Below, one piece after another: positions 1 to 5,522 of a stretch of DNA of 7,136 nt. The translations under genes were made by a program, and so were the position numbers. The first letter of the stretch is position 1, and the number at the start of each line of letters is the position of its first letter. The notes beneath the pieces were generated by a model. The model was not told where the DNA came from and ran no database searches. It saw nothing but the letters and a program-made list of their open reading frames with translations. Origin of the DNA: an uncultured Oscillospiraceae bacterium (GTDB lineage: Bacteria; Bacillota; Clostridia; Oscillospirales; Oscillospiraceae); assembly GCA_944385065.1 (NCBI GenBank), contig CALWVX010000091.1, forward strand, positions 1 to 7,136, in the 5' to 3' direction.

Positions 1-723
1 TTATTTGATCTCATAGTCCCGGCCGAACTGGAGTTCGCCGAAGTCGATGCGGCTGGAGCGCCGATCCTCCTCGTCCTCCAGATCCTCGTCTGCTCTGGAG
101 TCGGACGCAGGAAACTCGGCGGTGTCGTCCAGATCTTCCTGGGGCGCCTCTTTGGCCCGCTGGTTTTCGGCGGCGGCGTCCTTCATGGCCTGGGCCAGCA
201 GGCGGTGCACATTGTCGTCGATCTCCGAGACCGTTTCATCCACGGGGTCGGGGGCGGGAGTGGTGTCCGGGGGATAGAGCTGGGACAGGCTGTCCAGGAA
301 CTGACTGCCCTGGGTCTGAAGGGCGCGCACCTTCTCCACAAAGGCGGCGGTGGCCTGCTGGGCCTGCTGGAGGCGATACTCCTCCGCCTGAAGTTCCCTG
401 GTGATGGAGGACTTCCGGTCGGCGGCTTCGGCCTCGGCCTGCTGAATCAGTTCGGCCTTTTTCTTCTCCGCGTCCTGGACCAGATCGTCAGCCATCCGCT
501 GGGCGGTCATGAGAGCCTTGCGCATGGCCTCCTCGGTGGAGCGGTACTCCTCCACCTTGTCCACCAGCACCTTCATCTTGCTTTTCAGCACCGCGTTTTC
601 ATTATACAAAGCGGAGTAGTCCCCGGTGAGAATATCCAGAAACTCGTCCACCTGAGACATATTGTAGCCGCCGAAGGACGCCTTGGAAAAGGCGCGCTCA
701 GACACTTCCTGCGGAGTCAGCAT
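1..723 (-). CDS. divIVA: DivIVA-family cell division / polar scaffold protein
   Basis: Complete 240-aa protein, with ATG at 723 and TAA at the window's first bases. DivIVA proteins bind curved membrane at septa and poles and recruit division or growth partners. The N-terminal lipid-binding domain is recognisable: LTPQEV near residue 2, then FSKASFGGYN at 12-21, with the membrane-inserting Phe at position 17 as in Bacillus DivIVA; the following Arg is Gly here, a common variant. Residues about 30-140 form a long heptad-rich, Ala/Glu/Gln/Lys coiled coil. The C-terminal third (150-225) is Pro- and Asp/Glu-rich and probably disordered, ending in a short hydrophobic/aromatic tail, FGELQFGRDYE. GGAGGG at 731-736, 7 nt before the ATG, supports the start. 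It is the last gene of the cluster and is separated from sepF by an unusual 206-bp spacer, so it probably has its own promoter. Family assignment is firm; the partner bound by the tail is unknown. Confidence 0.95.
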   Translation of the reverse strand: MLTPQEVSERAFSKASFGGYNMSQVDEFLDILTGDYSALYNENAVLKSKMKVLVDKVEEYRSTEEAMRKALMTAQRMADDLVQDAEKKKAELIQQAEAEAADRKSSITRELQAEEYRLQQAQQATAAFVEKVRALQTQGSQFLDSLSQLYPPDTTPAPDPVDETVSEIDDNVHRLLAQAMKDAAAENQRAKEAPQEDLDDTAEFPASDSRADEDLEDEEDRRSSRIDFGELQFGRDYEIK

Positions 724-738
724 GTTGTTTCCCTCCAG

Positions 739-781
739 ATACAGTCCGAATCGTAGATTTTTCTCTTAAAAATACAGTCCG
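739..781 (-). repeat. Short direct repeat, 10 bp, upstream of divIVA
   Basis: CGGACTGTAT (minus strand) occurs at 739-748 and again at 772-781, with 33 bp between the starts. The upstream copy covers the candidate -10 and the last codons of the sepF-tail copy; the downstream copy sits just before the divIVA ribosome binding site. It may be a chance or slippage-type duplication, or an operator pair; nothing else supports regulation. Confidence 0.5.
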
Positions 782-807
782 TTGTTTTCCGGCTCGTCAA
801 TCTCGTC
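766..807 (-). repeat. Diverged second copy of the sepF 3' end
   Basis: Read on the minus strand, these 42 bases encode DEIDEPENNGLYF and a stop codon. The true sepF end (930-971) encodes DLIDELENNGLYF and a stop. By hand alignment 33 of 42 bases match, and 11 of 13 residues are identical; most base changes are synonymous, and the stop is in phase. This preserves protein rather than just DNA similarity. It could be a remnant of tandem duplication of the sepF 3' end, or one copy of a dispersed repeat with a coding tail. The similarity stops abruptly upstream of the DEIDEP motif. Confidence 0.8.
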
Positions 808-846
808 GGCGCAAAGTCCGCTTTTGCTCGGAACGCCCGGCGGCAT
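766..846 (-). CDS. Possible 26-aa small ORF ending in a SepF-like tail
   Basis: An ATG at 846 opens a 26-codon frame reading MPPGVPSKSGLCADEIDEP and then ENNGLYF before TAA at 766. The C-terminal half is the SepF-tail copy; the N-terminal half resembles nothing I know. The frame stays open upstream beyond the ATG through the whole spacer, so the ATG is not strongly defined. A GAGGA abuts the ATG with no spacing and a GGGAG lies about 11 nt upstream, so initiation signals are poor. It may be an untranslated remnant. Conserved protein sequence at the end is the only argument for translation. Confidence 0.25.
   Translation of the reverse strand: MPPGVPSKSGLCADEIDEPENNGLYF
771..800 (-). promoter_or_regulatory. 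Candidate SigA-type promoter for divIVA
   Basis: On the minus strand, TTGACG (795-800, 5 of 6 to the -35 consensus) is followed after 18 bp by TGTATT (771-776, 4 of 6 to the -10). An AT-rich stretch follows, then the divIVA Shine-Dalgarno. Expected transcript start is near 764, giving a leader of about 40 nt. The -10 is only moderate. The whole site lies within the duplicated sepF-tail sequence, so part of the match could be inherited coding sequence. Confidence 0.4.
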
Positions 847-849
847 TCC
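830..849 (-). other. Hairpin-forming segment in the sepF-divIVA spacer
   Basis: In minus-strand RNA, GGAAUGCC (849-842) can pair with GGCGUUCC (837-830) around a 4-nt loop: 8 pairs, one of them G-U. In plus-strand RNA the same position is a C-A mismatch, so the stem is better in the sense of sepF-divIVA transcription. No U-tract follows, so it is not an intrinsic terminator. It may be part of a structured repeat. Confidence 0.45.
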
Positions 850-876
850 TCGCGCCGCTCCCTTGCGCCTCCTCTC

Positions 877-909
877 AAAACCGCACCCGCTGCGCTGGGC
901 TGCGGTTTT
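877..909 (-). terminator. Inverted repeat downstream of sepF, possible weak terminator
   Basis: AAAACCGCA (877-885) and TGCGGTTTT (901-909) are a perfect 9-bp inverted repeat around a 15-nt loop that can itself pair through CCC/GGG. On the minus strand the stem ends in four U residues about 50 nt after the sepF stop, like a short bidirectional terminator, but the U-run belongs to the stem and is followed by GAGAGG. Termination would be partial at best. It could equally be the stem of a dispersed repeat. Confidence 0.4.
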
Positions 910-911
910 GG

Positions 912-928
912 GGCGGCCTGCGGCCGCC
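912..928 (-). other. GC-rich 7-bp hairpin directly after the sepF stop
   Basis: GGCGGCC (912-918) and GGCCGCC (922-928) pair perfectly around a 3-nt TGC loop, starting one base past the sepF stop codon. It is very stable for its size and lies next to the 877-909 hairpin, giving two stacked stems at the 3' end of sepF. This arrangement could stabilise the sepF mRNA end or assist termination; no U-tract follows it directly. Confidence 0.45.
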
Positions 929-929
929 G

Positions 930-1397
930 TTAGAAATACAAGCCGTTGTTCTCCAGCTCGTCGATCAGATCCCCTAAAATATCGACGTTGTAAGGTGTGA
1001 TGATGTAAGTGGAGATGGCCACCTTCTTGATCTTCCCCTCGTTGGCGTAGGCCACGCCGGACAGGAAGTCCAGCAGGCGGCGGGCGATCTCCTTGTTGGT
1101 GGACTCCAGGTTGAGCACCACGGTGCGCTTCTCCCGCAGGTGGTCGGCGATGGCGGAGGCGTCCTCAAATTTGTCGGGCTTCACCAGCACCACCTGCAGC
1201 TGGGTGGCAGCCCGGATATTCACGACCTTGTTGCTGCGCCGGTCGTCCTCGGGGGCGGGAACGTCGGCCCGGGGGGTGCGCTCCACGCGCTCCCGGCGCT
1301 CCACCGGGCGGGGAGAGATATCGAATTCGTCCAGGTCATCCTCGTCCTCATCCTCATAGGGGTGGGCCAGGCGCTTGAACTCGTCAAAAATACCCAT
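930..1397 (-). CDS. sepF: SepF, FtsZ-ring membrane anchor
   Basis: Complete 155-aa protein. SepF tethers FtsZ filaments to the membrane and assembles into arcs at the division septum. Three regions are seen: an amphipathic N-terminal helix (MGIFDEFKRLA) that would insert in the membrane; a variable acidic/charged linker, about 14-55, rich in Asp, Glu and Arg; and the DUF552 core from about 57, with NKVVNIRA, ADHLREKRTVVLNLE and the signature FLSGVAYANEGKIKKVA (111-127), then TPYNVDILGDL. The Gly of FLSG is the residue important for dimer/ring formation in Bacillus. It ends DELENNGLYF. The ATG at 1397 is preceded by AGAGGA at 1404-1409, spacing 6. It lies 48 bp after yggS, the conserved ylmE-sepF neighbourhood, and is probably also driven by a promoter inside yggS (1575-1603). 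The last codons recur in the downstream spacer at 766-807. Confidence 0.96.
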   Translation of the reverse strand: MGIFDEFKRLAHPYEDEDEDDLDEFDISPRPVERRERVERTPRADVPAPEDDRRSNKVVNIRAATQLQVVLVKPDKFEDASAIADHLREKRTVVLNLESTNKEIARRLLDFLSGVAYANEGKIKKVAISTYIITPYNVDILGDLIDELENNGLYF

Positions 1398-1445
1398 AAT
1401 GGTTCCTCTTTTCTCGTGAAGTAGTTCGTCGTGAGCGGCAGACGC

Positions 1446-2153
1446 TCAGCGCTCCCCCATAGGAGGCCGGGGGCCGAACAGAGCGGTGCCCACCCGTACC
1501 AGAGTGGCACCCTCCGCGATGGCGTCCTCGAAGTCTGCGCTCATGCCCATAGACAGACAATCCATATCACTCTGATTATCCGACATTTTTCCCCGCATGT
1601 CAATAAAAAGCTGGTACATTTGTGCAAAATATCTGCGATTCGCCCCGGGGTAGGAAGAAATTGGCGGAATTGCCATCAGGCCCCGCAGACGAATATGGCT
1701 GCACGCTCCGGCCGCCTGAATCAGGTCGGGCAAGGCCTCCGGGAGACAGCCGCTTTTGCTCGCCTCTCCGCCGACGTTGACCTCCAGCAGGATGTCCTGC
1801 TTCAGGCCCAGCTTGTCCGCCTGGCGGTCGATGGCCTGAAGCAGGTGGAGGGAGTCCACCGACTGAATCAGCGCCGTCCGGCCCACCACCTGCCGGACCT
1901 TGTTGGTCTGGAGGTGGCCGATGAAGTGGACCTGGGCCCCGGCATAGGCGTTCGCGGCCAGATGGGCGGTCAGCTCCTGGACCCGGTTTTCTCCGCATAC
2001 CCGGATGCCGGCGGCGATGGCCGCCCGGATTGTCTCATCGGTCTGCACCTTGGTGGCGGCGCACAGAGTGATCTCCTCCGGCGCCCGGCCGGCGGCAATG
2101 GCCGCCCGGGCGATGCGCTCCTGCACTCGCTGTATATTTTCCCGCAGTTCCAT
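1446..2153 (-). CDS. yggS: YggS/YlmE/PROSC family PLP homeostasis protein
   Basis: 235-aa pyridoxal-phosphate-binding alanine-racemase-fold barrel protein with no known enzymatic reaction; the family (human PLPBP, E. coli YggS, Bacillus YlmE) buffers PLP and affects amino-acid and vitamin B6 balance. Signatures in order: CAATKVQ (31-37) with the PLP lysine K35; GENRVQE (54-60); HFIGHLQTNK (76-85); LEVNVGGEASKSGC (123-136); LRGLMAIPP (156-164); SMGMSADFEDAIAEG (201-215); VRVGTALFGPR (219-229). The family length is about 230. I chose ATG 2153 over an upstream TTG at 2198, because GGGGGA lies just before 2153, family members begin close to MELRENI, and the longer form would overlap the preceding gene. 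It begins 37 bp after the HlyD-like gene and ends 48 bp before sepF. The segment encoding 165-197 is AT-richer and holds a promoter-like site. Confidence 0.95.
   Translation of the reverse strand: MELRENIQRVQERIARAAIAAGRAPEEITLCAATKVQTDETIRAAIAAGIRVCGENRVQELTAHLAANAYAGAQVHFIGHLQTNKVRQVVGRTALIQSVDSLHLLQAIDRQADKLGLKQDILLEVNVGGEASKSGCLPEALPDLIQAAGACSHIRLRGLMAIPPISSYPGANRRYFAQMYQLFIDMRGKMSDNQSDMDCLSMGMSADFEDAIAEGATLVRVGTALFGPRPPMGER
1575..1603 (-). promoter_or_regulatory. Near-consensus SigA promoter inside yggS, reading to sepF
   Basis: Minus strand: TTGACA (1598-1603, perfect -35), exactly 17 bp spacer, GATAAT (1575-1580, 5 of 6 to TATAAT). Upstream, A/T runs including CTTTTTAT resemble an UP element. 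Predicted start is near 1568, giving a leader of about 170 nt to the sepF ATG. It lies in a variable, AT-richer part of yggS in an otherwise GC-rich window, which makes a chance match less likely. It would let sepF, and perhaps divIVA, be expressed apart from the upstream genes. Confidence 0.65.
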
Positions 2154-2190
2154 TAAAATCCCCCGTTTCTGTCTGTCTCGCGCGGAATCT

Positions 2191-3459
2191 CTATTCAATC
2201 AGCAGCTGGCCGTCCTCCAGGCCGGTGGCCTGGGTGATGACCTCGTCTCCCGCCCGCAGAATGCGGCGGCCGGTGCCCACGGGGCTTACCACATAGTAAT
2301 CGCTGCCCTCCATCAGCACTTCCACCTCTTTGAATTCGGTGCGCCGGTTGACCAGAGCGTATACCCCCAGCCGGGTCTGTGTGACCTCCTGGCCGGTCTC
2401 CTCGTCCGTATAGGTCTCCTCCACCAGACGCAGAGCAGTTTTGGGGATGCGCAGGCCGGACCAGCTCTCAAAGATCAGCTGGGCGGTCTGGCGGCGCAGA
2501 AGGGTAGTCTGGGACAGGTAGCGGTCGGAGGAGAAAACCACAGTGCACTGTTCCCCCTCCGGCTGGCCGATCTGCACCACCGTCATGTCCACGTCCTGGC
2601 TGAAATCCCCGGAGAAGCGCAGCAGGGCGGTCTCCCCCGGGGTCAGCCGCTGGGCGGCGTCGACGGGAAGGTTGACAATGAAATACCAGCGGTCGGACAA
2701 AATCAATTTGCCGGTGGAGCCGGTCTCCTGGGCGGGGGCGGAATCCATCAGGGACTGGAGGGAGGAGGGGGTGAGCTGTAAGATGCTGTCCGGAGTGAGC
2801 AGCGTCTCGTAGCCGTCCACCAGACTGGAGAAATATCCCGCCTGGCTGGCGGTCACCCGGGTGGTGGCGGAGGAGGAGCGCTGATTCACGTCGGCCAGCT
2901 GGCCGCGCAGCTCCTGGAGCCGTGCGGTCAGATCCCCGGCGGTGATCTCATCCCCGTATGTATAGCCCCGGCGGAGAATGTCGCTTTTGACCGTCCGAAC
3001 CTGGTCTTCCAGGTCGCCGTAGTCCCCCAGGGCGGCGCTGGCCCGCAGAGAGACAATGTCCTGGAGAATATCCTCGTCCAGCCGTGCGGCGGAGGCGGTG
3101 CTCCCGCCCTGGCCCACTGCGTACTCCAGCAGCTCGATCTCCTGGATCAGGGCCTGAATCTGCGCCTGATCCGCCTGGGCCTGGGTGTTTTGATAGACCA
3201 GGGCCACCGTCTGACCGACGCCCACCTTCTCCCCCTCGCTGCGGGTGAGCTCCACAATGCCCGACTGGACGGGGAAGACGGTCTCCTGGCGGGCCAGCAG
3301 GCCGTCGGCCTCCACGCTGTCATCAGCGGTATAGGAGTAGACCAGGGTGGTGTGATAGGGCTCGTTGACGGCCTGATAGACATAGTAGCCGAAATAGATG
3401 CACAGCACCGCGAAGATGGCCAGAATGACAAAGGTGATCAGTGATTTTCCTTGTTTCAT
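2191..3459 (-). CDS. HlyD-like single-pass membrane protein (membrane-fusion/adaptor family)
   Basis: 422 aa. A short basic N-terminus (MKQGK) and one strongly hydrophobic helix at about 7-29 would anchor it with the bulk outside. Residues about 47-90 (VEADGLLARQETVFPVQSG through GEKVGVGQTVALVY) look like the first half of a lipoyl/biotinyl-type hammerhead. Residues about 91-200 are Gln/Ala/Leu/Glu-rich, probably a helical hairpin. About 250-400 resembles a beta-barrel/membrane-proximal region, with GLRIPKTALRL at 335-345 and a GRRILRAGDEVI-type ending, as in HlyD/AcrA-like adaptors. No partner ABC or MFS transporter is in the window. It sits between hfq and yggS-sepF, so a role in the envelope or division is possible but inferred from position only. 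ATG 3459 has AAGGAA at 3465-3470; the gene starts 42 bp after hfq. Fold assignment is good, function unknown. Confidence 0.8.
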   Translation of the reverse strand: MKQGKSLITFVILAIFAVLCIYFGYYVYQAVNEPYHTTLVYSYTADDSVEADGLLARQETVFPVQSGIVELTRSEGEKVGVGQTVALVYQNTQAQADQAQIQALIQEIELLEYAVGQGGSTASAARLDEDILQDIVSLRASAALGDYGDLEDQVRTVKSDILRRGYTYGDEITAGDLTARLQELRGQLADVNQRSSSATTRVTASQAGYFSSLVDGYETLLTPDSILQLTPSSLQSLMDSAPAQETGSTGKLILSDRWYFIVNLPVDAAQRLTPGETALLRFSGDFSQDVDMTVVQIGQPEGEQCTVVFSSDRYLSQTTLLRRQTAQLIFESWSGLRIPKTALRLVEETYTDEETGQEVTQTRLGVYALVNRRTEFKEVEVLMEGSDYYVVSPVGTGRRILRAGDEVITQATGLEDGQLLIE

Positions 3460-3501
3460 AGGGGTTCCTTTTCTTTCTCTTGGGGAGAGGAGGGAGCGGG
3501 A

Positions 3502-3738
3502 TTACTCCACCTCTCCGGGCTCGTACAGCGGGACGGGCCGCTCGGGCACAATGGTGGAAATGGCGTGCTTGTAGACGATCTGCTGCTTGCCGTCGCTGGT
3601 GAGCACGACGGTAAAGGCGTCAAATCCGGTGACATAGCCCCGCATCTGAAAGCCGTTCATCAGAAACATGGTGACGCTCCGGCGATCCCGCCGGACCTGG
3701 GTGAGGAAGACGTCCTGGAGGTTGTTGGTTTTCTGCAT
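3502..3738 (-). CDS. hfq: RNA chaperone Hfq
   Basis: 78-aa Sm-like protein; forms a hexameric ring that binds U-rich and A-rich RNA and promotes sRNA-mRNA pairing in Gram-negatives; its role in Bacillota is often milder. Sm1 spans about 8-46: LQDVFL with the proximal-face Gln at position 8, RRDRR (16-20) as the positively charged rim, then NGFQMRGYVTGFDAFTVVL with the conserved Phe at 42. Sm2 is IVYKHAISTIVP (54-65), with the YKH motif (56-58) as in E. coli Hfq. The C-terminal tail is very short (ERPVPLYEPGEVE), as is usual outside proteobacteria. The start is the ATG at 3738: AAGGAG (3747-3752) is 8 nt upstream, and a GTG three codons earlier overlaps that site. It follows miaA by 54 bp, the classical miaA-hfq order. 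Confidence 0.97.
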   Translation of the reverse strand: MQKTNNLQDVFLTQVRRDRRSVTMFLMNGFQMRGYVTGFDAFTVVLTSDGKQQIVYKHAISTIVPERPVPLYEPGEVE

Positions 3739-3746
3739 ATGTAGCA

Positions 3747-3752
3747 CTCCTT
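3747..3752 (-). promoter_or_regulatory. Ribosome binding site that fixes the hfq start
   Basis: AAGGAG on the minus strand, 8 nt before the ATG at 3738. The alternative GTG at 3747-3745 overlaps this site and cannot use it, so the 81-codon version of hfq is unlikely. Confidence 0.8.
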
Positions 3753-3792
3753 TTTCTTTAGGCCGGGCGCACCGCCGGCTGGAATGCCACTA

Positions 3793-4734
3793 TCATATAC
3801 CGAAATCCCGCAGAAATTTGGTCGAAGCCTGGAGCGCGGCGGCAAAATCAGGCCGGCTGTCCCAGCGGATCCAGCGGGCCGCCTCATTGCGCCGGAACCA
3901 GGTGAGCTGCCGCTTGGCATACTGCCGGGAGCGCAGCTTGATCTCCTCCGCCGCCCGGAGGAGGTCTCCGTCTCCCCGGAGGGCGGCGGCCATCTCCTTA
4001 TAGCCGATGGCCTGCATGGCGGTGCAGCCGTCCGGCACGCCGGAGTCCAGCAGGGAGCGCACCTCCTCCGCCAGCCCGTCGGCCATCATCTGATCCACCC
4101 GCCGGTCGATGCGCTCCCACATATCCTCCCGGCGGGCAAAGGCCAGGGTGATGGTGAGAGCCTCATACCGGGGGGGGAGGGCGCGGGTGTCGGCGTTGTG
4201 CTGGGAGATGGTCCGGCCGGTGGAGCGATAGACCTCCAGGGCCCGGACGATGCGCTTGGAGTCGTTGGGGTGGAGGCGGGCGGCGGTGTCCGGGTCCACC
4301 TGAGAGAGCTCGCGCAGCAGAGCGGCCCCGCCCCGGGCGGCCAGCTCCTCCTCCAGTTCCCGGCGCAGAGGGCTGTCCGGGTCAAAGCGGGCGAAGGTCC
4401 GGCCGGACAGAAGGGAGTCGATGTACAGTCCCGTCCCGCCGGCCACAACGGGGAGCTTCCCCCGGGCCAGAATGTCATCCACCCGGGCGGCGGCCATCTC
4501 CACATACCGGGCCACAGAGAAGTCCTCCTCCGGGTCGGCCACGTCAATCATATGGTGGGGAACGCTCCGCATCTCCGCCGGAGTGGGCTTGGCGGTTCCG
4601 ATGTCCATGCGGCGGTAAATCTGCATGGAGTCGGCGGAGACCACCTCGCCGCCGTGTTCCAGGGCCAGCTCCACCGCCAGACGGGTCTTGCCCGAGGCGG
4701 TGGGGCCGCTGATGACAACAACTTTGGGGGGCAT
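3793..4734 (-). CDS. miaA: tRNA dimethylallyltransferase MiaA
   Basis: 313 aa, the normal family length. It transfers a dimethylallyl group from DMAPP to N6 of adenosine 37 in tRNAs that read codons starting with U, the first step toward ms2i6A. Motifs in order: P-loop GPTASGKT (10-17); SADSMQIYRRMDIGTAKP (33-50), which holds the catalytic Asp and substrate contacts; PHHMIDVADP (59-68); VVAGGTGLYIDSLL (96-109); NDSKRIVRALEVY (157-169); DGCTAMQAIGYKE (235-247); and the tRNA-contact region RSRQYAKRQLTWFRR (268-282). ATG 4734 is preceded by AGGTG at 4740-4744. It precedes hfq by 54 bp. The 84-bp gap upstream, after the orphan gene, is the longest between mutL and sepF and could hold a promoter, but I find no convincing -35/-10 pair there. 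Confidence 0.97.
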   Translation of the reverse strand: MPPKVVVISGPTASGKTRLAVELALEHGGEVVSADSMQIYRRMDIGTAKPTPAEMRSVPHHMIDVADPEEDFSVARYVEMAAARVDDILARGKLPVVAGGTGLYIDSLLSGRTFARFDPDSPLRRELEEELAARGGAALLRELSQVDPDTAARLHPNDSKRIVRALEVYRSTGRTISQHNADTRALPPRYEALTITLAFARREDMWERIDRRVDQMMADGLAEEVRSLLDSGVPDGCTAMQAIGYKEMAAALRGDGDLLRAAEEIKLRSRQYAKRQLTWFRRNEAARWIRWDSRPDFAAALQASTKFLRDFGI

Positions 4735-4818
4735 GGGATCACCTCGGGTCAGAGTGGAGATAAAAAACAGAGTGAAAGGAGAAACAGGGGTGACGGTGCC
4801 GCAGGAATAGAAGTCAAT

Positions 4819-5496
4819 TCAGGATGGGTATTCAGAGATCGGCCATCGGGTCACGGCATCCCGGGACGCGAGAAGAGAGCGGAGCAGCTCGTCCAGTTTT
4901 CCATTGAAGTGGCTGCTCCCCGCCTGAAACAGGGCCTCCTTTTCCTGGTCGGACAGAAACAGCGCGTCCGATTTCATAGCGTCATGGACCCAGGGGCCGT
5001 CATCGGTAAGGGTGCCGGAAAAGGCGGTGGGGGTGACCTGTATCAGGTGCCAGCCGTCAGGCTGAGGCCCGGGGGAAACCAGAAGATCCATATCATCTGA
5101 TTCAGACAAGGCATTACGTAGGGACAGGTCGCCCAGCACCAGCTTGGTGAAGGGCCTGTGGTTGGTGGTGATAACGCGGCCCCTGGTGGCTTCCGGATAG
5201 CCGAAATCCATGGACGCTCCCACCAGACCAGCGACAAAGCGGACCCCGCTTCCAGAGGCGCCGCGGGGGCGGATATGAAGCTCATAGGGGTGTTCCAAGC
5301 GGACCATGGTGCTGGCATAGAGGGAGAAGGAGCGGCTACGGCCGGCATATTCCTGCCTGACACGGACTAATAGGGGGTGCCCATCATCCTGGGGAAGGAG
5401 CAGATCACTGTCACAGTCCCAATCCCGTCCGCCAAAATAATAACCGCCTCTGGCCTTTTGATAGCGGGCCAGATATAGATTCCAATTCACAGCCAT
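4819..5496 (-). CDS. Unrecognised 225-aa protein between mutL and miaA
   Basis: I do not recognise this protein. It is soluble-looking: no signal peptide, no membrane segment, one Cys (DWDCDSD near residue 26). The N-terminal half is rich in aromatics and short strands (NWNLYLARYQ, GYYFGG, SFSLYAS, YELHIRP). The middle has RPFTKLVLGDLSLRNAL, resembling a mixed alpha/beta domain; the C-terminal 50 residues are helical and charged (LSDQEKEALFQAG, KLDELLRSLLASRD). A reliable start is the ATG at 5496, with a strong AGGAGGG 7 nt upstream. A GTG at 5526 overlaps the mutL stop but lacks such a site. Its codons end in A or T much more often (CTA, TTA, AAT, TAT, GAT, AGA) than those of mutL and miaA, suggesting later acquisition or low expression. 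It begins 26 bp after mutL, so it is probably cotranscribed. The open frame with a strong ribosome binding site is good evidence that it is a real gene. Confidence 0.8.
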   Translation of the reverse strand: MAVNWNLYLARYQKARGGYYFGGRDWDCDSDLLLPQDDGHPLLVRVRQEYAGRSRSFSLYASTMVRLEHPYELHIRPRGASGSGVRFVAGLVGASMDFGYPEATRGRVITTNHRPFTKLVLGDLSLRNALSESDDMDLLVSPGPQPDGWHLIQVTPTAFSGTLTDDGPWVHDAMKSDALFLSDQEKEALFQAGSSHFNGKLDELLRSLLASRDAVTRWPISEYPS

Positions 5497-5503
5497 AGCG
5501 TAT

Positions 5504-5510
5504 CCCTCCT
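5504..5510 (-). promoter_or_regulatory. Strong ribosome binding site that fixes the orphan gene start
   Basis: AGGAGGG on the minus strand with 7 nt to the ATG at 5496. It lies between mutL's stop and the orphan gene, and decides for this ATG over the GTG that overlaps the mutL stop at 5526. Confidence 0.8.
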
Positions 5511-5522
5511 GATCCGCGGCGC

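Noticed and set aside
601..606. Perfect TATAAT on the minus strand inside divIVA
   Set aside because: No -35-like hexamer at 16-19 bp and no correctly placed TG for an extended -10; it encodes conserved-region residues (LYNEN).
1431..2156. 241-codon plus-strand open frame opposite yggS
   Set aside because: Shadow of yggS, which has full family motifs on the other strand.
2154..2198. TTG start for a 250-aa YggS
   Set aside because: It overlaps the stop of the preceding gene and adds residues that the family lacks, while the ATG at 2153 has a good ribosome binding site.
3762..3779. GCCGG/CCGGC inverted repeat between miaA and hfq
   Set aside because: Only a 5-bp stem and no U-tract; not credible as a terminator or regulator in such GC-rich sequence.
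3784..5100. 438-codon plus-strand open frame antisense to miaA and the orphan gene
   Set aside because: Gly/His/Pro-rich composition without family motifs; it mirrors real minus-strand coding sequence in a GC-rich region where stops are rare.
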